Below are positions 7,464 to 14,059 of a stretch of 17,098 bases of DNA, one piece after another (positions within the stretch are counted from its first letter, which is position 1; the number at the start of each line of letters is the position of its first letter). Source of the DNA: DATKZS01 sp035527835 [NCBI: bacterium] (GTDB taxonomy: Bacteria > RBG-13-61-14); NCBI GenBank assembly GCA_035527835.1, contig DATKZS010000225.1:1-17098 (forward strand), in the 5' to 3' direction. A program made the translations under genes and the position numbers. The notes beneath the pieces are model-generated. The model was not told where the DNA came from. It did no database searches and worked only from the letters and a program-made list of their open reading frames with translations.

Positions 7464-7692
7464 TTACAATCTCCTTGATTCCCGGTTAAGCGCTTTGGAT
7501 TGCGAAAGCTTGATTGCGCTTTTCTTAGCCCCGGCTTGACGGGGCGTAGCGGTGCGCTGGTATAGCTCCTTCACCTTCCAGGTCCATCCATGCTCCGCCG
7601 GGATCAAGCTCCCGGCTCCTCAAAGCGGTGTCAAGCCACACGCACTCCAAAACCGGAGGTCGCGCTTAACCGGGAATCGGGGTTACAATCTC
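7464..7692. repeat. Inverted-repeat element with flanking 10-base direct repeats
   Basis: A perfect 17-base inverted repeat occupies 7477-7493 and 7662-7678. It is bracketed by identical direct repeats TTACAATCTC at 7464-7473 and 7683-7692, three and four bases outside the arms. Internal pairings continue the fold: GGCTTGAC (7533-7540) with GTCAAGCC (7630-7637), and GCCGGGA (7597-7603) with TCCCGGC (7610-7616). No protein frame is credible. The arrangement suits a small non-autonomous mobile element with target duplication, or a folded RNA. The last direct repeat abuts the promoter of the next gene. Confidence 0.7.
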
Positions 7693-7719
7693 GACTCAAG
7701 CAAGGCAAGCGGGTATAAT
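7691..7719 (+). promoter_or_regulatory. Promoter for the antitoxin-like gene
   Basis: TATAAT at 7714-7719 is a perfect -10 box. TCGACT at 7691-7696, 17 bases upstream, matches -35 at 4/6 and begins inside the right direct repeat of the preceding element. The RBS AGGAGG (7741-7746) sits five bases before the ATG at 7752. Confidence 0.6.
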
Positions 7720-7751
7720 AATAATCAGCGATTGACCATGAGGAGGCAATA

Positions 7752-7949
7752 ATGGCGGGCGCGTCTTTTGATGAGGGAAAATTCAAGGAACTGCTCAAGG
7801 AGGCCGTGTTCGAGGCCCTGCGCGAGAACCGGGACCTGATTTATGACGTGGTGGCCGAAGTCATGGAGGACGCGGCCCTGGCCAAGGCCATCCAGGAAGG
7901 GGAACCAACGGGTACGGTTTCAAGGGAAGAGGTATTCAAGGTGCTCTGA
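7752..7949 (+). CDS. Orphan antitoxin-like small protein
   Basis: The 65-residue acidic protein is predicted to be largely helical. FKELLKEAVFEALRENRDLIYDVVAEV is followed by ALAKAIQEGEPTGTVSREEVFKVL. The ENRDLxYxxxxEVxEDxALAxAIxEG...VSREEVFKVL pattern is one I associate with antitoxins of type II systems paired with RelE/ParE-like toxins. That match is from recall and no search was run. Such proteins bind the toxin and repress their own promoter. The RBS AGGAGG and promoter are strong. The oddity is that no toxin follows: the next gene, 36 bases on, is an AT-rich membrane protein. Either the toxin has been lost or this is a solitary regulator. Confidence 0.65.
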   Translation: MAGASFDEGKFKELLKEAVFEALRENRDLIYDVVAEVMEDAALAKAIQEGEPTGTVSREEVFKVL

Positions 7950-7984
7950 CATCATTAATCTATGTTGGTCATGAGAGTATTGCC

Positions 7985-8554
7985 ATGAGCGTAGCTGAAA
8001 GGCCAGAAAAAGCGGCATTCGAGGAAAAAGCCGGGAGATTATATATAACCTCTAGACTTGAGCAAAATCCTCATACAATATTCGTTTTAGCCATGATTAT
8101 TTTTGTCTGCATCTGTGGAATTCTTATCGCTATTATAAAAGTTTTGTTGTCTGGAGAATTAGTTTTCATTCTATTAATTCTAGGTTTCGCCATTTTTATA
8201 ACAGGGCCTGTCATTGCAATGTTATACGTGCTATACGGCAACGAAATAATCATGATTGACTCAGAAGGCATTACAATACACCGCGAGCTTTTCAAGAGGG
8301 GTACCGATTCTATATACAAAACGGCGGAGATCAAAGACATCATTTGGGCTCGCGACAGTGTTGACCTCAGGTACCCTTTTGCTTTAAAAGGTCAGACACG
8401 AGGGAAATTGGGAATACGGGCAGATCTTGACTGGTTCTTTGGGACTTTTTCAACGGATGTTCCCTGCGGTTCCGGGCTTTCTAATGAAGAAGCTGAAAAA
8501 GCGATCGTTATGATTAAAGAAAAATTGGGCCTTCCGGTCGTTCTCCAATCTTGA
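7985..8554 (+). CDS. AT-rich two-helix membrane protein, probably acquired
   Basis: The 189-residue protein is of unknown function. A polar N-terminus of about 30 residues is followed by two hydrophobic helices at about 31-53 (TIFVLAMIIFVCICGILIAIIKV) and 58-84. A soluble C-terminal domain with alternating beta strands comes next (NEIIMIDSEGITIHREL; AEIKDIIWARDSVDLRYP). It ends in an amphipathic helix, NEEAEKAIVMIKEKLGLP. The helices-then-beta plan is reminiscent of small PH-like membrane proteins, but I cannot assign it. The DNA is far richer in A+T than any neighbouring gene (roughly 40% GC by eye), with AT-ending codons (ATA, TTA, AAA), so recent transfer is likely. The RBS is weak (GAGAG near 7973). 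Confidence 0.7.
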   Translation: MSVAERPEKAAFEEKAGRLYITSRLEQNPHTIFVLAMIIFVCICGILIAIIKVLLSGELVFILLILGFAIFITGPVIAMLYVLYGNEIIMIDSEGITIHRELFKRGTDSIYKTAEIKDIIWARDSVDLRYPFALKGQTRGKLGIRADLDWFFGTFSTDVPCGSGLSNEEAEKAIVMIKEKLGLPVVLQS

Positions 8555-8593
8555 ATCGCCATACACTTCGCCAGTCAGCTCCAGTTATCCCTG

Positions 8594-8690
8594 GCTACAT
8601 CAGGAACCTCTCGGACAGGATGAGGGCGGCGTTGTAGAGGGATTGGGAGGATCGTTTGAGGAACCATTGGCCCCAGGCTTCGGGGCCGGC
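8594..8690 (-). pseudogene. Displaced copy of the SDR gene 3' end
   Basis: Bases 8594-8684 repeat 9425-9515 at a constant offset of 831 bases, with 89 of 91 identical. Read on the minus strand, the copy encodes the last roughly 30 residues of the neighbouring SDR oxidoreductase (GPEAWGQW ... LSERFLM) and its TAG stop. It has no upstream part and cannot make an enzyme. Both differences within the 91 bases (Leu CTG/CTC, Arg CGA/CGC) and the next one (Gly GGC/GGA) are synonymous. This suggests the two copies diverged while each was still coding. Confidence 0.85.
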
Positions 8691-8728
8691 TCTTTAAAAA
8701 GTGGAGGGAGTGGCTACAGCCAGGATAA

Positions 8729-9193
8729 TTACTTTTCGGGCTCCGGCGGCAGATGTTCCAAATCCTCTAGGTCCTGGTGTCTTGCCGCGGCCTTCTTGTT
8801 ACGCTTCAAGTCATCGAGAGAAATAAAGTTGACCATGATTCCGTCCACGTCAACGGTTTTTCGGCGCTTATAGCAATCCGCGAACTCCACTCCCGACACT
8901 CCGGTCAGGACTTCTATCCGCACCGGCGGGAACCCCATCCGGATGATTTTGTTTTCCTGGGTGAAGAGGTCCGCGTCCGCATCGGCGGCGGGCATCCCGA
9001 ATTCGCGGACCGCGAGCGCCGTCTTTCCCGCGTTGCTCACGTTTACGCCAATCCAGATATCGAGGTCGCCGGTGGCCCGGGGGTGGCCGTAGTAGGCCAC
9101 CGCGTAGCCACCGACGATGAGGTACTCAACCCCGTTCGAGTTCAACAACTTCAAGAAATCTTTGAAGTCGTGCTGAAGTTCGATCCTCGCCAT
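8729..9193 (-). CDS. Nucleotidyltransferase-fold protein (DUF6036/AbiEii-like)
   Basis: The 154-residue protein carries the minimal nucleotidyltransferase signature. LIVGGYAVAYYG at 25-36 is followed by RATGDLDIWI with the paired acidic residues D43 and D45. A third acidic candidate, E94, is in VRIEVLT. The tail ISLDDLKRNKKAAARHQDLEDLEHL matches the Lys/Asp-rich helix usual in this family. Relatives include toxin-like nucleotidyltransferases of the AbiEii type and uncharacterised DUF6036 proteins; activity and target here are unknown. ATG 9193 has AAGGA about six bases upstream. The start overlaps the end of the small gene at 9126-9335 by 68 bases in another frame, which suggests tightly coupled translation. 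The gene lies between the two direct repeats of the SDR 3' end. Confidence 0.82.
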   Translation of the reverse strand: MARIELQHDFKDFLKLLNSNGVEYLIVGGYAVAYYGHPRATGDLDIWIGVNVSNAGKTALAVREFGMPAADADADLFTQENKIIRMGFPPVRIEVLTGVSGVEFADCYKRRKTVDVDGIMVNFISLDDLKRNKKAAARHQDLEDLEHLPPEPEK

Positions 9194-9335
9194 ATACCAT
9201 CCTTCGGTTAATCTCGACCGCGTTCAGGCGCTCCTCCGGCGTGCGGGAGAGCCAGTATTTGATGTCCTCCGCCGTGTCGTCGAGAGACATGACGGAAAGG
9301 TGTGATTTATCCAGCCGGGGCAACGGGGTCTTCAT
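9126..9335 (-). CDS. Small partner protein of the nucleotidyltransferase
   Basis: The 69-residue protein starts with MKTPLPRLDKSHLSVMS. I chose ATG 9335 over the upstream TTG 9353 because AAAGGAAG precedes it at good spacing. The sequence DTAEDIKYWLSRTPEERLNAVEINRRMVYG, then ARLQRFLEVVE, is a pattern I recall from small proteins encoded directly before DUF6036-like nucleotidyltransferases. It is predicted mostly helical, with no membrane segment. The 68-base overlap with the nucleotidyltransferase start and the palindromic promoter upstream fit the antitoxin or regulator half of a toxin-antitoxin-like pair. That role is inference. Confidence 0.72.
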   Translation of the reverse strand: MKTPLPRLDKSHLSVMSLDDTAEDIKYWLSRTPEERLNAVEINRRMVYGEDRTSARLQRFLEVVELERG

Positions 9336-9376
9336 CACGCTTCTTCCTTTCAATGCCGCGGGCCCGCGCGGCGATC

Positions 9377-9413
9377 ATACTATTAGTATAGCCCAGCGGC
9401 GAACCGGAACCAA
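9377..9413 (-). promoter_or_regulatory. Promoter with overlapping palindromic operator
   Basis: On the minus strand, TTGGTT (9413-9408) lies 17 bases before TATACT (9390-9385), upstream of the two-gene module. The palindrome ATACTA-T-TAGTAT (9377-9389) overlaps the -10 box, so a dimeric repressor bound there would block transcription. This is the usual layout of self-regulated toxin-antitoxin operons. The site is inside the repeat-bounded segment, so the module carries its own control region. Confidence 0.55.
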
Positions 9414-9425
9414 GTGGACCAGGCG

Positions 9426-10253
9426 CTACATCAGGAACCTCTCGGAGAGGATGAGGGCGGCGTTGTAGAGGGATTGGGAGGAGCGTTTGAGGAACCATTG
9501 GCCCCAGGCTTCGGGTCCGACGGGGACGACGGCGCGGTTGTGGCGGACGGCCTTGACCACGGCGCGGGCCACGCGCTCGGGCGGCCAGCCGCGGGTCTTG
9601 TAGAATTCCATGACGCGGTCGGCGTTGGCGCGGGCGTCCTTCCTGATGCGCATGCGGCCGTCGGAGACGATCCTGGTGTCAATGATGCCGGGGCAGATGG
9701 CGGTGACGCCGATGTTATACTTGCGGACCTCGGCGCGGAGCGACTCGGACACTCCGGCCACGGCGAACTTGGTGGCGCAGTAAGCGGAGGTCCCGGGAGC
9801 GCCGCAGAGCCCGAGCACGCTGGCGGTGTTGACGATGTGCCCGGACCGGCGCTCGATCATGTGCGGCAAAAAGGCCTTGATGCCGTAGATCACGCCCCAG
9901 AAGTTGATGGACACGATCCACTCGAAGTCCTCGATGGAGGTGTCCTCGAGGTTCCCGCCGATGGACACGCCGGCGTTGTTGTGGACCACGTCAACGCGGC
10001 CGCGCTCGGCCAGCGCGAAATCGCGGAGCGCCTCGACCTCCGCCCGCCTGGACACGTCGGTCTTCTTGTAAATGGCCCGCGCGCCCTGCTTCTCGATCTC
10101 AAGGGCCGTGTCCTTGACCCGCTCCTCGTTCACGTCGGCGACCACCAGGTCCGAGCCCTGCTCCGCGAACGCCAGCGCGCTGGCGCGCCCGATCCCCGAG
10201 CCCGCGCCCGTCACCACCACCACCTTGTCCCTCAAGTCCTTAATGCCCGGCAT
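9426..10253 (-). CDS. Short-chain dehydrogenase/reductase
   Basis: The 275-residue classical SDR starts at ATG 10253 (MPGIKDLRDK), with GGGGAGG eight bases upstream. A further upstream start at 10331 would read through the hairpin repeat and is rejected. The cofactor motif TGAGSGIG is at 15-22. D40 at the end of the second strand points to NAD(H) over NADP(H). NNAG is at 92-95, and the catalytic residues are N117, S145, Y158 and K162 (SAYCATK). The PGxxxT-like segment is CPGIIDTR. It would oxidise or reduce a hydroxyl/carbonyl group on an unknown substrate. The C-terminal about 30 residues are duplicated at 8594-8690. The gene is separated from the sugar operon upstream by a long hairpin at 10307-10379. 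Confidence 0.92.
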   Translation of the reverse strand: MPGIKDLRDKVVVVTGAGSGIGRASALAFAEQGSDLVVADVNEERVKDTALEIEKQGARAIYKKTDVSRRAEVEALRDFALAERGRVDVVHNNAGVSIGGNLEDTSIEDFEWIVSINFWGVIYGIKAFLPHMIERRSGHIVNTASVLGLCGAPGTSAYCATKFAVAGVSESLRAEVRKYNIGVTAICPGIIDTRIVSDGRMRIRKDARANADRVMEFYKTRGWPPERVARAVVKAVRHNRAVVPVGPEAWGQWFLKRSSQSLYNAALILSERFLM

Positions 10254-10306
10254 GGTCCATACCTCCCCGTGATAAGGTGTTAAGCGCAATTGAGAAAAAT
10301 ATTTTT

Positions 10307-10379
10307 TCTCGCCAAGGCGCAAAGGACGCAAAGAATTTTTTTATTTTATTCTTTGCGGTCTTTGCGCCTTGGCGTGAGA
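10307..10379. repeat. Long near-perfect hairpin of the GCCAAGGCGCAAAG type
   Basis: The arms 10307-10336 and 10348-10379 are reverse complements over about 30 bases, with a two-base length difference near the base and one mismatch region. They enclose an 11-base A/T loop. The arm core, GCCAAGGCGC, is shared in style with the arms of the 1486-1851 element (ACCAAGGCGCC). The hairpin fills the gap between the UroD-family gene and the SDR gene. It lacks an adjacent T-run on either strand, so it is a dispersed repeat that may also slow transcription. Confidence 0.75.
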
Positions 10380-10409
10380 GAAAGAACGAAATAAAGCTCC
10401 TTCCCGCCG

Positions 10410-11582
10410 TCAATCATACTCTCCCGCCTGGATTTGCGCCACGGTGTCGAAGATGGCGCGGACGTTGGCGTCCGGCATGGTGTGCTGGATCTCGTGGGTG
10501 AAGGCGAGGACGTGATGGCCCTTTTTTCCGGCGAGCCGGTAGTTGGCGATGATCTCCTGTTTCAGATCTTGCGCGCTCATCGTCTCGCCGCGCTGGATGT
10601 CAATGCCGGTGATGAAGGTGATGCGGCCGCCGAATTGTTCGTATGCGCTCTTGAAGTCGTTTCCGGCCTGAGGCTGGAAGGATTGGAGCATGTCGAGTCC
10701 GGCGGCGGCGTAGTGTTCGAGAAAGGGCATCTGATAGCCGCAGGAATGCAGCGTAGCCAGGGCGCCGGCTTCGTGGGCCGCGTCAATCAGGCGCCTTAAC
10801 TCCGGATACGTGAACTCTTTCCACATGGGAATGGAAATGAGCGGGCGGTTGTCGTAGCCGTAGTCGTCCTCGATAAAGACCACGTCGGCCCCGGCCTGGA
10901 CGCTGTGGCGCAGGACCTCGATGTGGTGGTCGGTCCAGCGCCTCATGAAGGCCTTGATCTCGTCCGGGTAGTCCACGAGCCACATCATGAACCGCTCCAT
11001 GCCGATGAGCGAGGTGGAAACGAAGTCCTGCGACCCCCACACCTCGGCCGCGATGCTCGCGCCGGGCCAGGCCGCGCGGCAGCGGCGGAAGACGTTATAG
11101 AGTCGCGGGTCCGCGGGATCGGGGAAACGGTAGTCCTTGAGGCCTTTGACGTCGGTGATGGCGGGCGCGATCATGTCGGGGTAGATGCCCTGGCCGAGCG
11201 CCCGGGTCACGCCGTAGAGGTCGCGCATCAGGAAGTGCCCGCCCTCGCGATAGATCTTCGTATAGCCCCAGGGGGTGGCGTAGGATGCGAACAGCATGTC
11301 GGAGCCGAGCTCGAGGCCGTAGGCGTTGGCGAAGTTGAAGGTGTGCACGTCAAAGGCCAGGGGCAGGAGCCGCCAGAATTCCGCGGCGTCGGGCCGGTCG
11401 AAGCGGGACCAGGCCAGGCGCGCGAGCGCGTTCCAGAGCGGATGGCGGGAAGGCCGGAAGCGGGCCATGAGCTTGGCGCCGGCGTGGGCGTTGATCCAGA
11501 TGAACACGGGCACCCGGTCGAGCGGCAGGCCGCGGGCGGCGGCGTGAATGCGTTCGCGCGAGGTGAGTTGCATGGACGTCAT
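10410..11582 (-). CDS. Uroporphyrinogen decarboxylase (UroD)-family protein
   Basis: The 390-residue protein has the UroD/MtaA-type TIM-barrel layout. The start is TSRERIHAAARGLPLDRVPVF, like the family's 'RxRxxAAlxgxxxDRvPv'. GADVVFIEDDYGYDNRPLIS lies mid-barrel, followed by the metal-binding-type LHSCGY. The end is FTHEIQHTMPDANVRAIFDTV, equivalent to the family's 'HxIQxDxPPEN' tail. His and Cys of HSCG plus the later His could bind zinc as in methyltransferase relatives. Heme biosynthesis is unlikely in this context; a methyltransferase or demethylase role is more plausible but is inference. No corrinoid protein is encoded nearby. ATG 11582 has AGGGGG five bases before it. The gene starts 10 bases after the epimerase stop, so it is the third gene of the sugar operon. 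Confidence 0.83.
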   Translation of the reverse strand: MTSMQLTSRERIHAAARGLPLDRVPVFIWINAHAGAKLMARFRPSRHPLWNALARLAWSRFDRPDAAEFWRLLPLAFDVHTFNFANAYGLELGSDMLFASYATPWGYTKIYREGGHFLMRDLYGVTRALGQGIYPDMIAPAITDVKGLKDYRFPDPADPRLYNVFRRCRAAWPGASIAAEVWGSQDFVSTSLIGMERFMMWLVDYPDEIKAFMRRWTDHHIEVLRHSVQAGADVVFIEDDYGYDNRPLISIPMWKEFTYPELRRLIDAAHEAGALATLHSCGYQMPFLEHYAAAGLDMLQSFQPQAGNDFKSAYEQFGGRITFITGIDIQRGETMSAQDLKQEIIANYRLAGKKGHHVLAFTHEIQHTMPDANVRAIFDTVAQIQAGEYD

Positions 11583-11592
11583 CAATTCCCCC

Positions 11593-12285
11593 TTACTTTT
11601 TGTTCTGGCCGTAATATGCCGCCGGGCCGTGCTTGCGCTGGTAATGTTTTTCGAGGAGGTAGTCGGGGATGGGGGTGACGGCGGGGTTGAGCTGGATGGC
11701 GGCGAGGGCCATGTGGGCCACGGTTTCGAGGGCCCGGGCGTTTTGGACGGAGGCCGCGGCGTCGGCTCCGAAGGCGAAGGGGCCGTGGCTCGCGACCAGC
11801 ACGGCGGGAATCGCGGCGGGATCGAGGCCGGCCATGCGCTCGACGATCACCCTGCCCGTGTTCAGCTCGTAATCGTTCTCGACTTCCTCTTTGGTCAGCG
11901 CGCGGGTGAGCGGGACCTCGCCGCGGAAGAAGTCGGCGTGGGTGGTGCCGAGGCAGGGGATGGGCCGGAGCGCCTGGGCGAAGATGGTGGCGTAAAGGCT
12001 ATGGGCGTGGGTGATGCCGCCGATCACGGGCCAGGCCTGATACAGCGCAAGATGCGAGGGCGTGTCGGTGGAGGGATCGAGGCCCTCCACCTTTTTGCCG
12101 GCGAGGTCCACCACGGCCATGTCGGCGGGCTTGAGCTCGGCGTAGGCCACGCCGCTCGGCTTGATGACCACGAGCCCGCTTGGCCGGTCAATTCCGCTCA
12201 CGTTGCCGAAGGTGGCGGGGGCAAGGCCGGAGTCGGAGAGGGAGAGGTTCGCCCGCAGCACGCCCTGTTTCAGCTCTTCAAGCAT
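11593..12285 (-). CDS. araD: L-ribulose-5-phosphate 4-epimerase-like class II aldolase family
   Basis: The 230-residue protein matches the length of AraD (about 231). It would convert L-ribulose 5-phosphate to D-xylulose 5-phosphate by zinc-assisted retro-aldol cleavage and rejoining. Diagnostic segments are GNVSG near 27-31, IKPSGVAY, DTPSHLALYQ and the zinc ligands in THAHSLY. ASHGPFAFG supplies the third zinc His, and the C-terminal RKHGPAAYYGQ carries the family's tyrosine. Its ATG overlaps the kinase stop by eight bases (ATGCTTGA), with AGGAGC as RBS, so translation is probably coupled. Fuculose/rhamnulose-1-phosphate aldolases share the fold. The AraD C-terminus and the linked ribulokinase favour AraD. 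No L-arabinose isomerase is in the window. Confidence 0.88.
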   Translation of the reverse strand: MLEELKQGVLRANLSLSDSGLAPATFGNVSGIDRPSGLVVIKPSGVAYAELKPADMAVVDLAGKKVEGLDPSTDTPSHLALYQAWPVIGGITHAHSLYATIFAQALRPIPCLGTTHADFFRGEVPLTRALTKEEVENDYELNTGRVIVERMAGLDPAAIPAVLVASHGPFAFGADAAASVQNARALETVAHMALAAIQLNPAVTPIPDYLLEKHYQRKHGPAAYYGQNKK

Positions 12286-13978
12286 GTCCGCTCCTGGCCC
12301 GGTCGCGGAGCGCGATCAGGTCTTTCATGACGCGGTGGAGCTGGCGCTGGCCGCCGGTGGTGCCGAAGGCGTCGTGGAGGGCGAGGTAGAGCGAATAGAG
12401 CTCGGCGTAGGCGGCGGCGCTCTTGCGGTCGGGCTTGTAGACGGTGGCGGGCTGGCCGGTCATTTTTTTCTGCGCGTCCTCGGTGGTCTTGTACGCTCCT
12501 CCCGCGGCCGCTCCGAACACGGCGGCGCCGAGCGCGCAGGTCTGGGCCTGGCCGCTGACCTTCATGGGCCGGCCGATGATGTCGGCGTAGATCTGCATGA
12601 TGAGCGGGTTCTTCTCCGCGATGCCTCCGCAGTTCATGACTTCCTTGACCTTGACGCCGTAGTCCTCGATGCGGCGGATGATGGTGAGCGCGCCCATGGC
12701 GGTGGCCTCGATCAGGGCGCGGTAGATCTCGGGGGCGGTGGTGTGGAGCGTCTGTCCGATGAGGAGTCCGGTGAGGAGCGGGTCAACGAGGACGGTGCGG
12801 TTGCCGTTGTTCCAGTCGAGGGCGAGGAGTCCGCTCTCGGCGGGCCGGAGCCTGGCGGCGGCCCGAGAGAGCGCGGCGTGCGGGTCGCCTTTTTGATATT
12901 CGGGCGGGCAGAGGTGGGAGACGAACCAGTTGAAGATGTCGCCGACGGCGGACTGGCCGGCCTCGATGCCGTACATGCCGGGGATGATGGAGCCGGGCAC
13001 GATGCCGCAGACGCCGGGGATGTCGGCCAGCGGCTCGCTCATCGGGCTCACCATCATGTCGCAGGTGGAGGTTCCGATGATCTTGACGAGCGTCCCCGGC
13101 CGGATGCCGGCGCCCACCGCGCCCATGTGCGCGTCGAACGCTCCGACCGCCACCGGGATTCCCGCGGGCAGGCCGGCCTTTTTGGCGGACGCGGCCGTGA
13201 GCCTGCCGGCGACGCGGTCGGAGGGAACGGCCTGGTCATAGAGCCGGTCGCGCAGGTCGGCGAGCGCGGGCGAGAGCGTGGCCAGGAATTCCTTTGACGG
13301 CAGTCCGCCCCACTCGTCGTTGTACATGGCCTTGTGCCCGGCCGCGCAGATGCTCCGCGGCATGGCGCGCGGGTCCGTGTTGCCGGTCACGAACGCGGGC
13401 ACGAGGTCCGCGCACTCGACCCAGGAGTAGGCGGCGTTGAAGACCCGGGGCGACGAGCGCAGGCAGTGGAAGATCTTGGACCAGAACCACTCGGACGAGT
13501 ATGCGCCGCCGCACTTGCCCAGGTACGGCGCGCCCAGCTTCCGGGCCTTCTCCGTGATCATCGCCGCTTCCTCGTGCGAGGTGTGGTCCTTCCACAGCCA
13601 CGCCTGCGCCGCGAGCTGCTTCTTGAAGCGCGGCAGCATGGCGAGCGGAGTCCCTCTCTTGTCCACCGGGACCGGGGTCGAGCCGGTGGTGTCTATGCCG
13701 ATGCCGATGACGGCGGCGGGATCGAATCCGCGCGCCTTCTTGGCCCTGCTCACCGCGCCGGACACCGCCGCATAAAAGCCCTTGATATAATCCGCCGGGT
13801 TCTGCCGCGCCAGGTTCGGGTCCTTCGCATCGAGCAGGATTCCGTCCTTGCCGGAAGGGTAATTATACACGTGCGCCCCGACCTCCCGCCCGTCCCTCAC
13901 GTCCACCACCAGCGCCCGCACGCTGTTGGTGCCGAAGTCAACGCCGATGGAATAACTATTTTTCTTTTTTGGACTCAT
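12278..13978 (-). CDS. araB: Ribulokinase-like FGGY carbohydrate kinase
   Basis: The 566-residue cytosolic kinase has the length of typical AraB. It would phosphorylate L-ribulose at C5 with ATP. I chose ATG 13978 (MSPKKKNSYSIGVDFGTNS) because GGGAGG lies eight bases upstream; longer starts are not supported. FGGY landmarks are GVDFGTNSVRALVVDV (12-27), GIGIDTTGSTPVPVD, SSEWFWSKIFHCL (about 161-173) and the catalytic base D282 in GAFDAHMGAVGAG. The ATP-site segments GTSTCDMM and the C-terminal MNCGGIAEKNPLIMQIYADIIGRPM ... ALGAAVFGA follow. The pattern fits ribulokinases better than xylulo- or glycerol kinases. It is the first gene of a coupled operon with araD and the UroD-family gene. The 81-base gap to the upstream SGNH gene shows no clear promoter. 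Confidence 0.9.
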   Translation of the reverse strand: MSPKKKNSYSIGVDFGTNSVRALVVDVRDGREVGAHVYNYPSGKDGILLDAKDPNLARQNPADYIKGFYAAVSGAVSRAKKARGFDPAAVIGIGIDTTGSTPVPVDKRGTPLAMLPRFKKQLAAQAWLWKDHTSHEEAAMITEKARKLGAPYLGKCGGAYSSEWFWSKIFHCLRSSPRVFNAAYSWVECADLVPAFVTGNTDPRAMPRSICAAGHKAMYNDEWGGLPSKEFLATLSPALADLRDRLYDQAVPSDRVAGRLTAASAKKAGLPAGIPVAVGAFDAHMGAVGAGIRPGTLVKIIGTSTCDMMVSPMSEPLADIPGVCGIVPGSIIPGMYGIEAGQSAVGDIFNWFVSHLCPPEYQKGDPHAALSRAAARLRPAESGLLALDWNNGNRTVLVDPLLTGLLIGQTLHTTAPEIYRALIEATAMGALTIIRRIEDYGVKVKEVMNCGGIAEKNPLIMQIYADIIGRPMKVSGQAQTCALGAAVFGAAAGGAYKTTEDAQKKMTGQPATVYKPDRKSAAAYAELYSLYLALHDAFGTTGGQRQLHRVMKDLIALRDRARSGHA

Positions 13979-14059
13979 TCCTCTAACCTCCCTTGAGGCT
14001 TGGTGGATGGAGAAGGTTTTCTGATACCGTGGCACGGAGCTCGCATGGCAATTTTCTCC

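Noticed and set aside
8592-8719. TGGCTACA direct repeats (8592-8599, 8712-8719) as a target-site duplication
   Set aside because: Eight bases is short, and the first copy overlaps the SDR tail repeat, which explains the boundary better.
9414-10283. 289-residue plus-strand open frame
   Set aside because: It is antisense to the SDR gene, which has full catalytic motifs, and is a shadow.
12161-13297. 378-residue plus-strand open frame
   Set aside because: It is the mirror frame of the kinase and epimerase genes, with Gly/Asp/Val/His-rich sequence and no domain.
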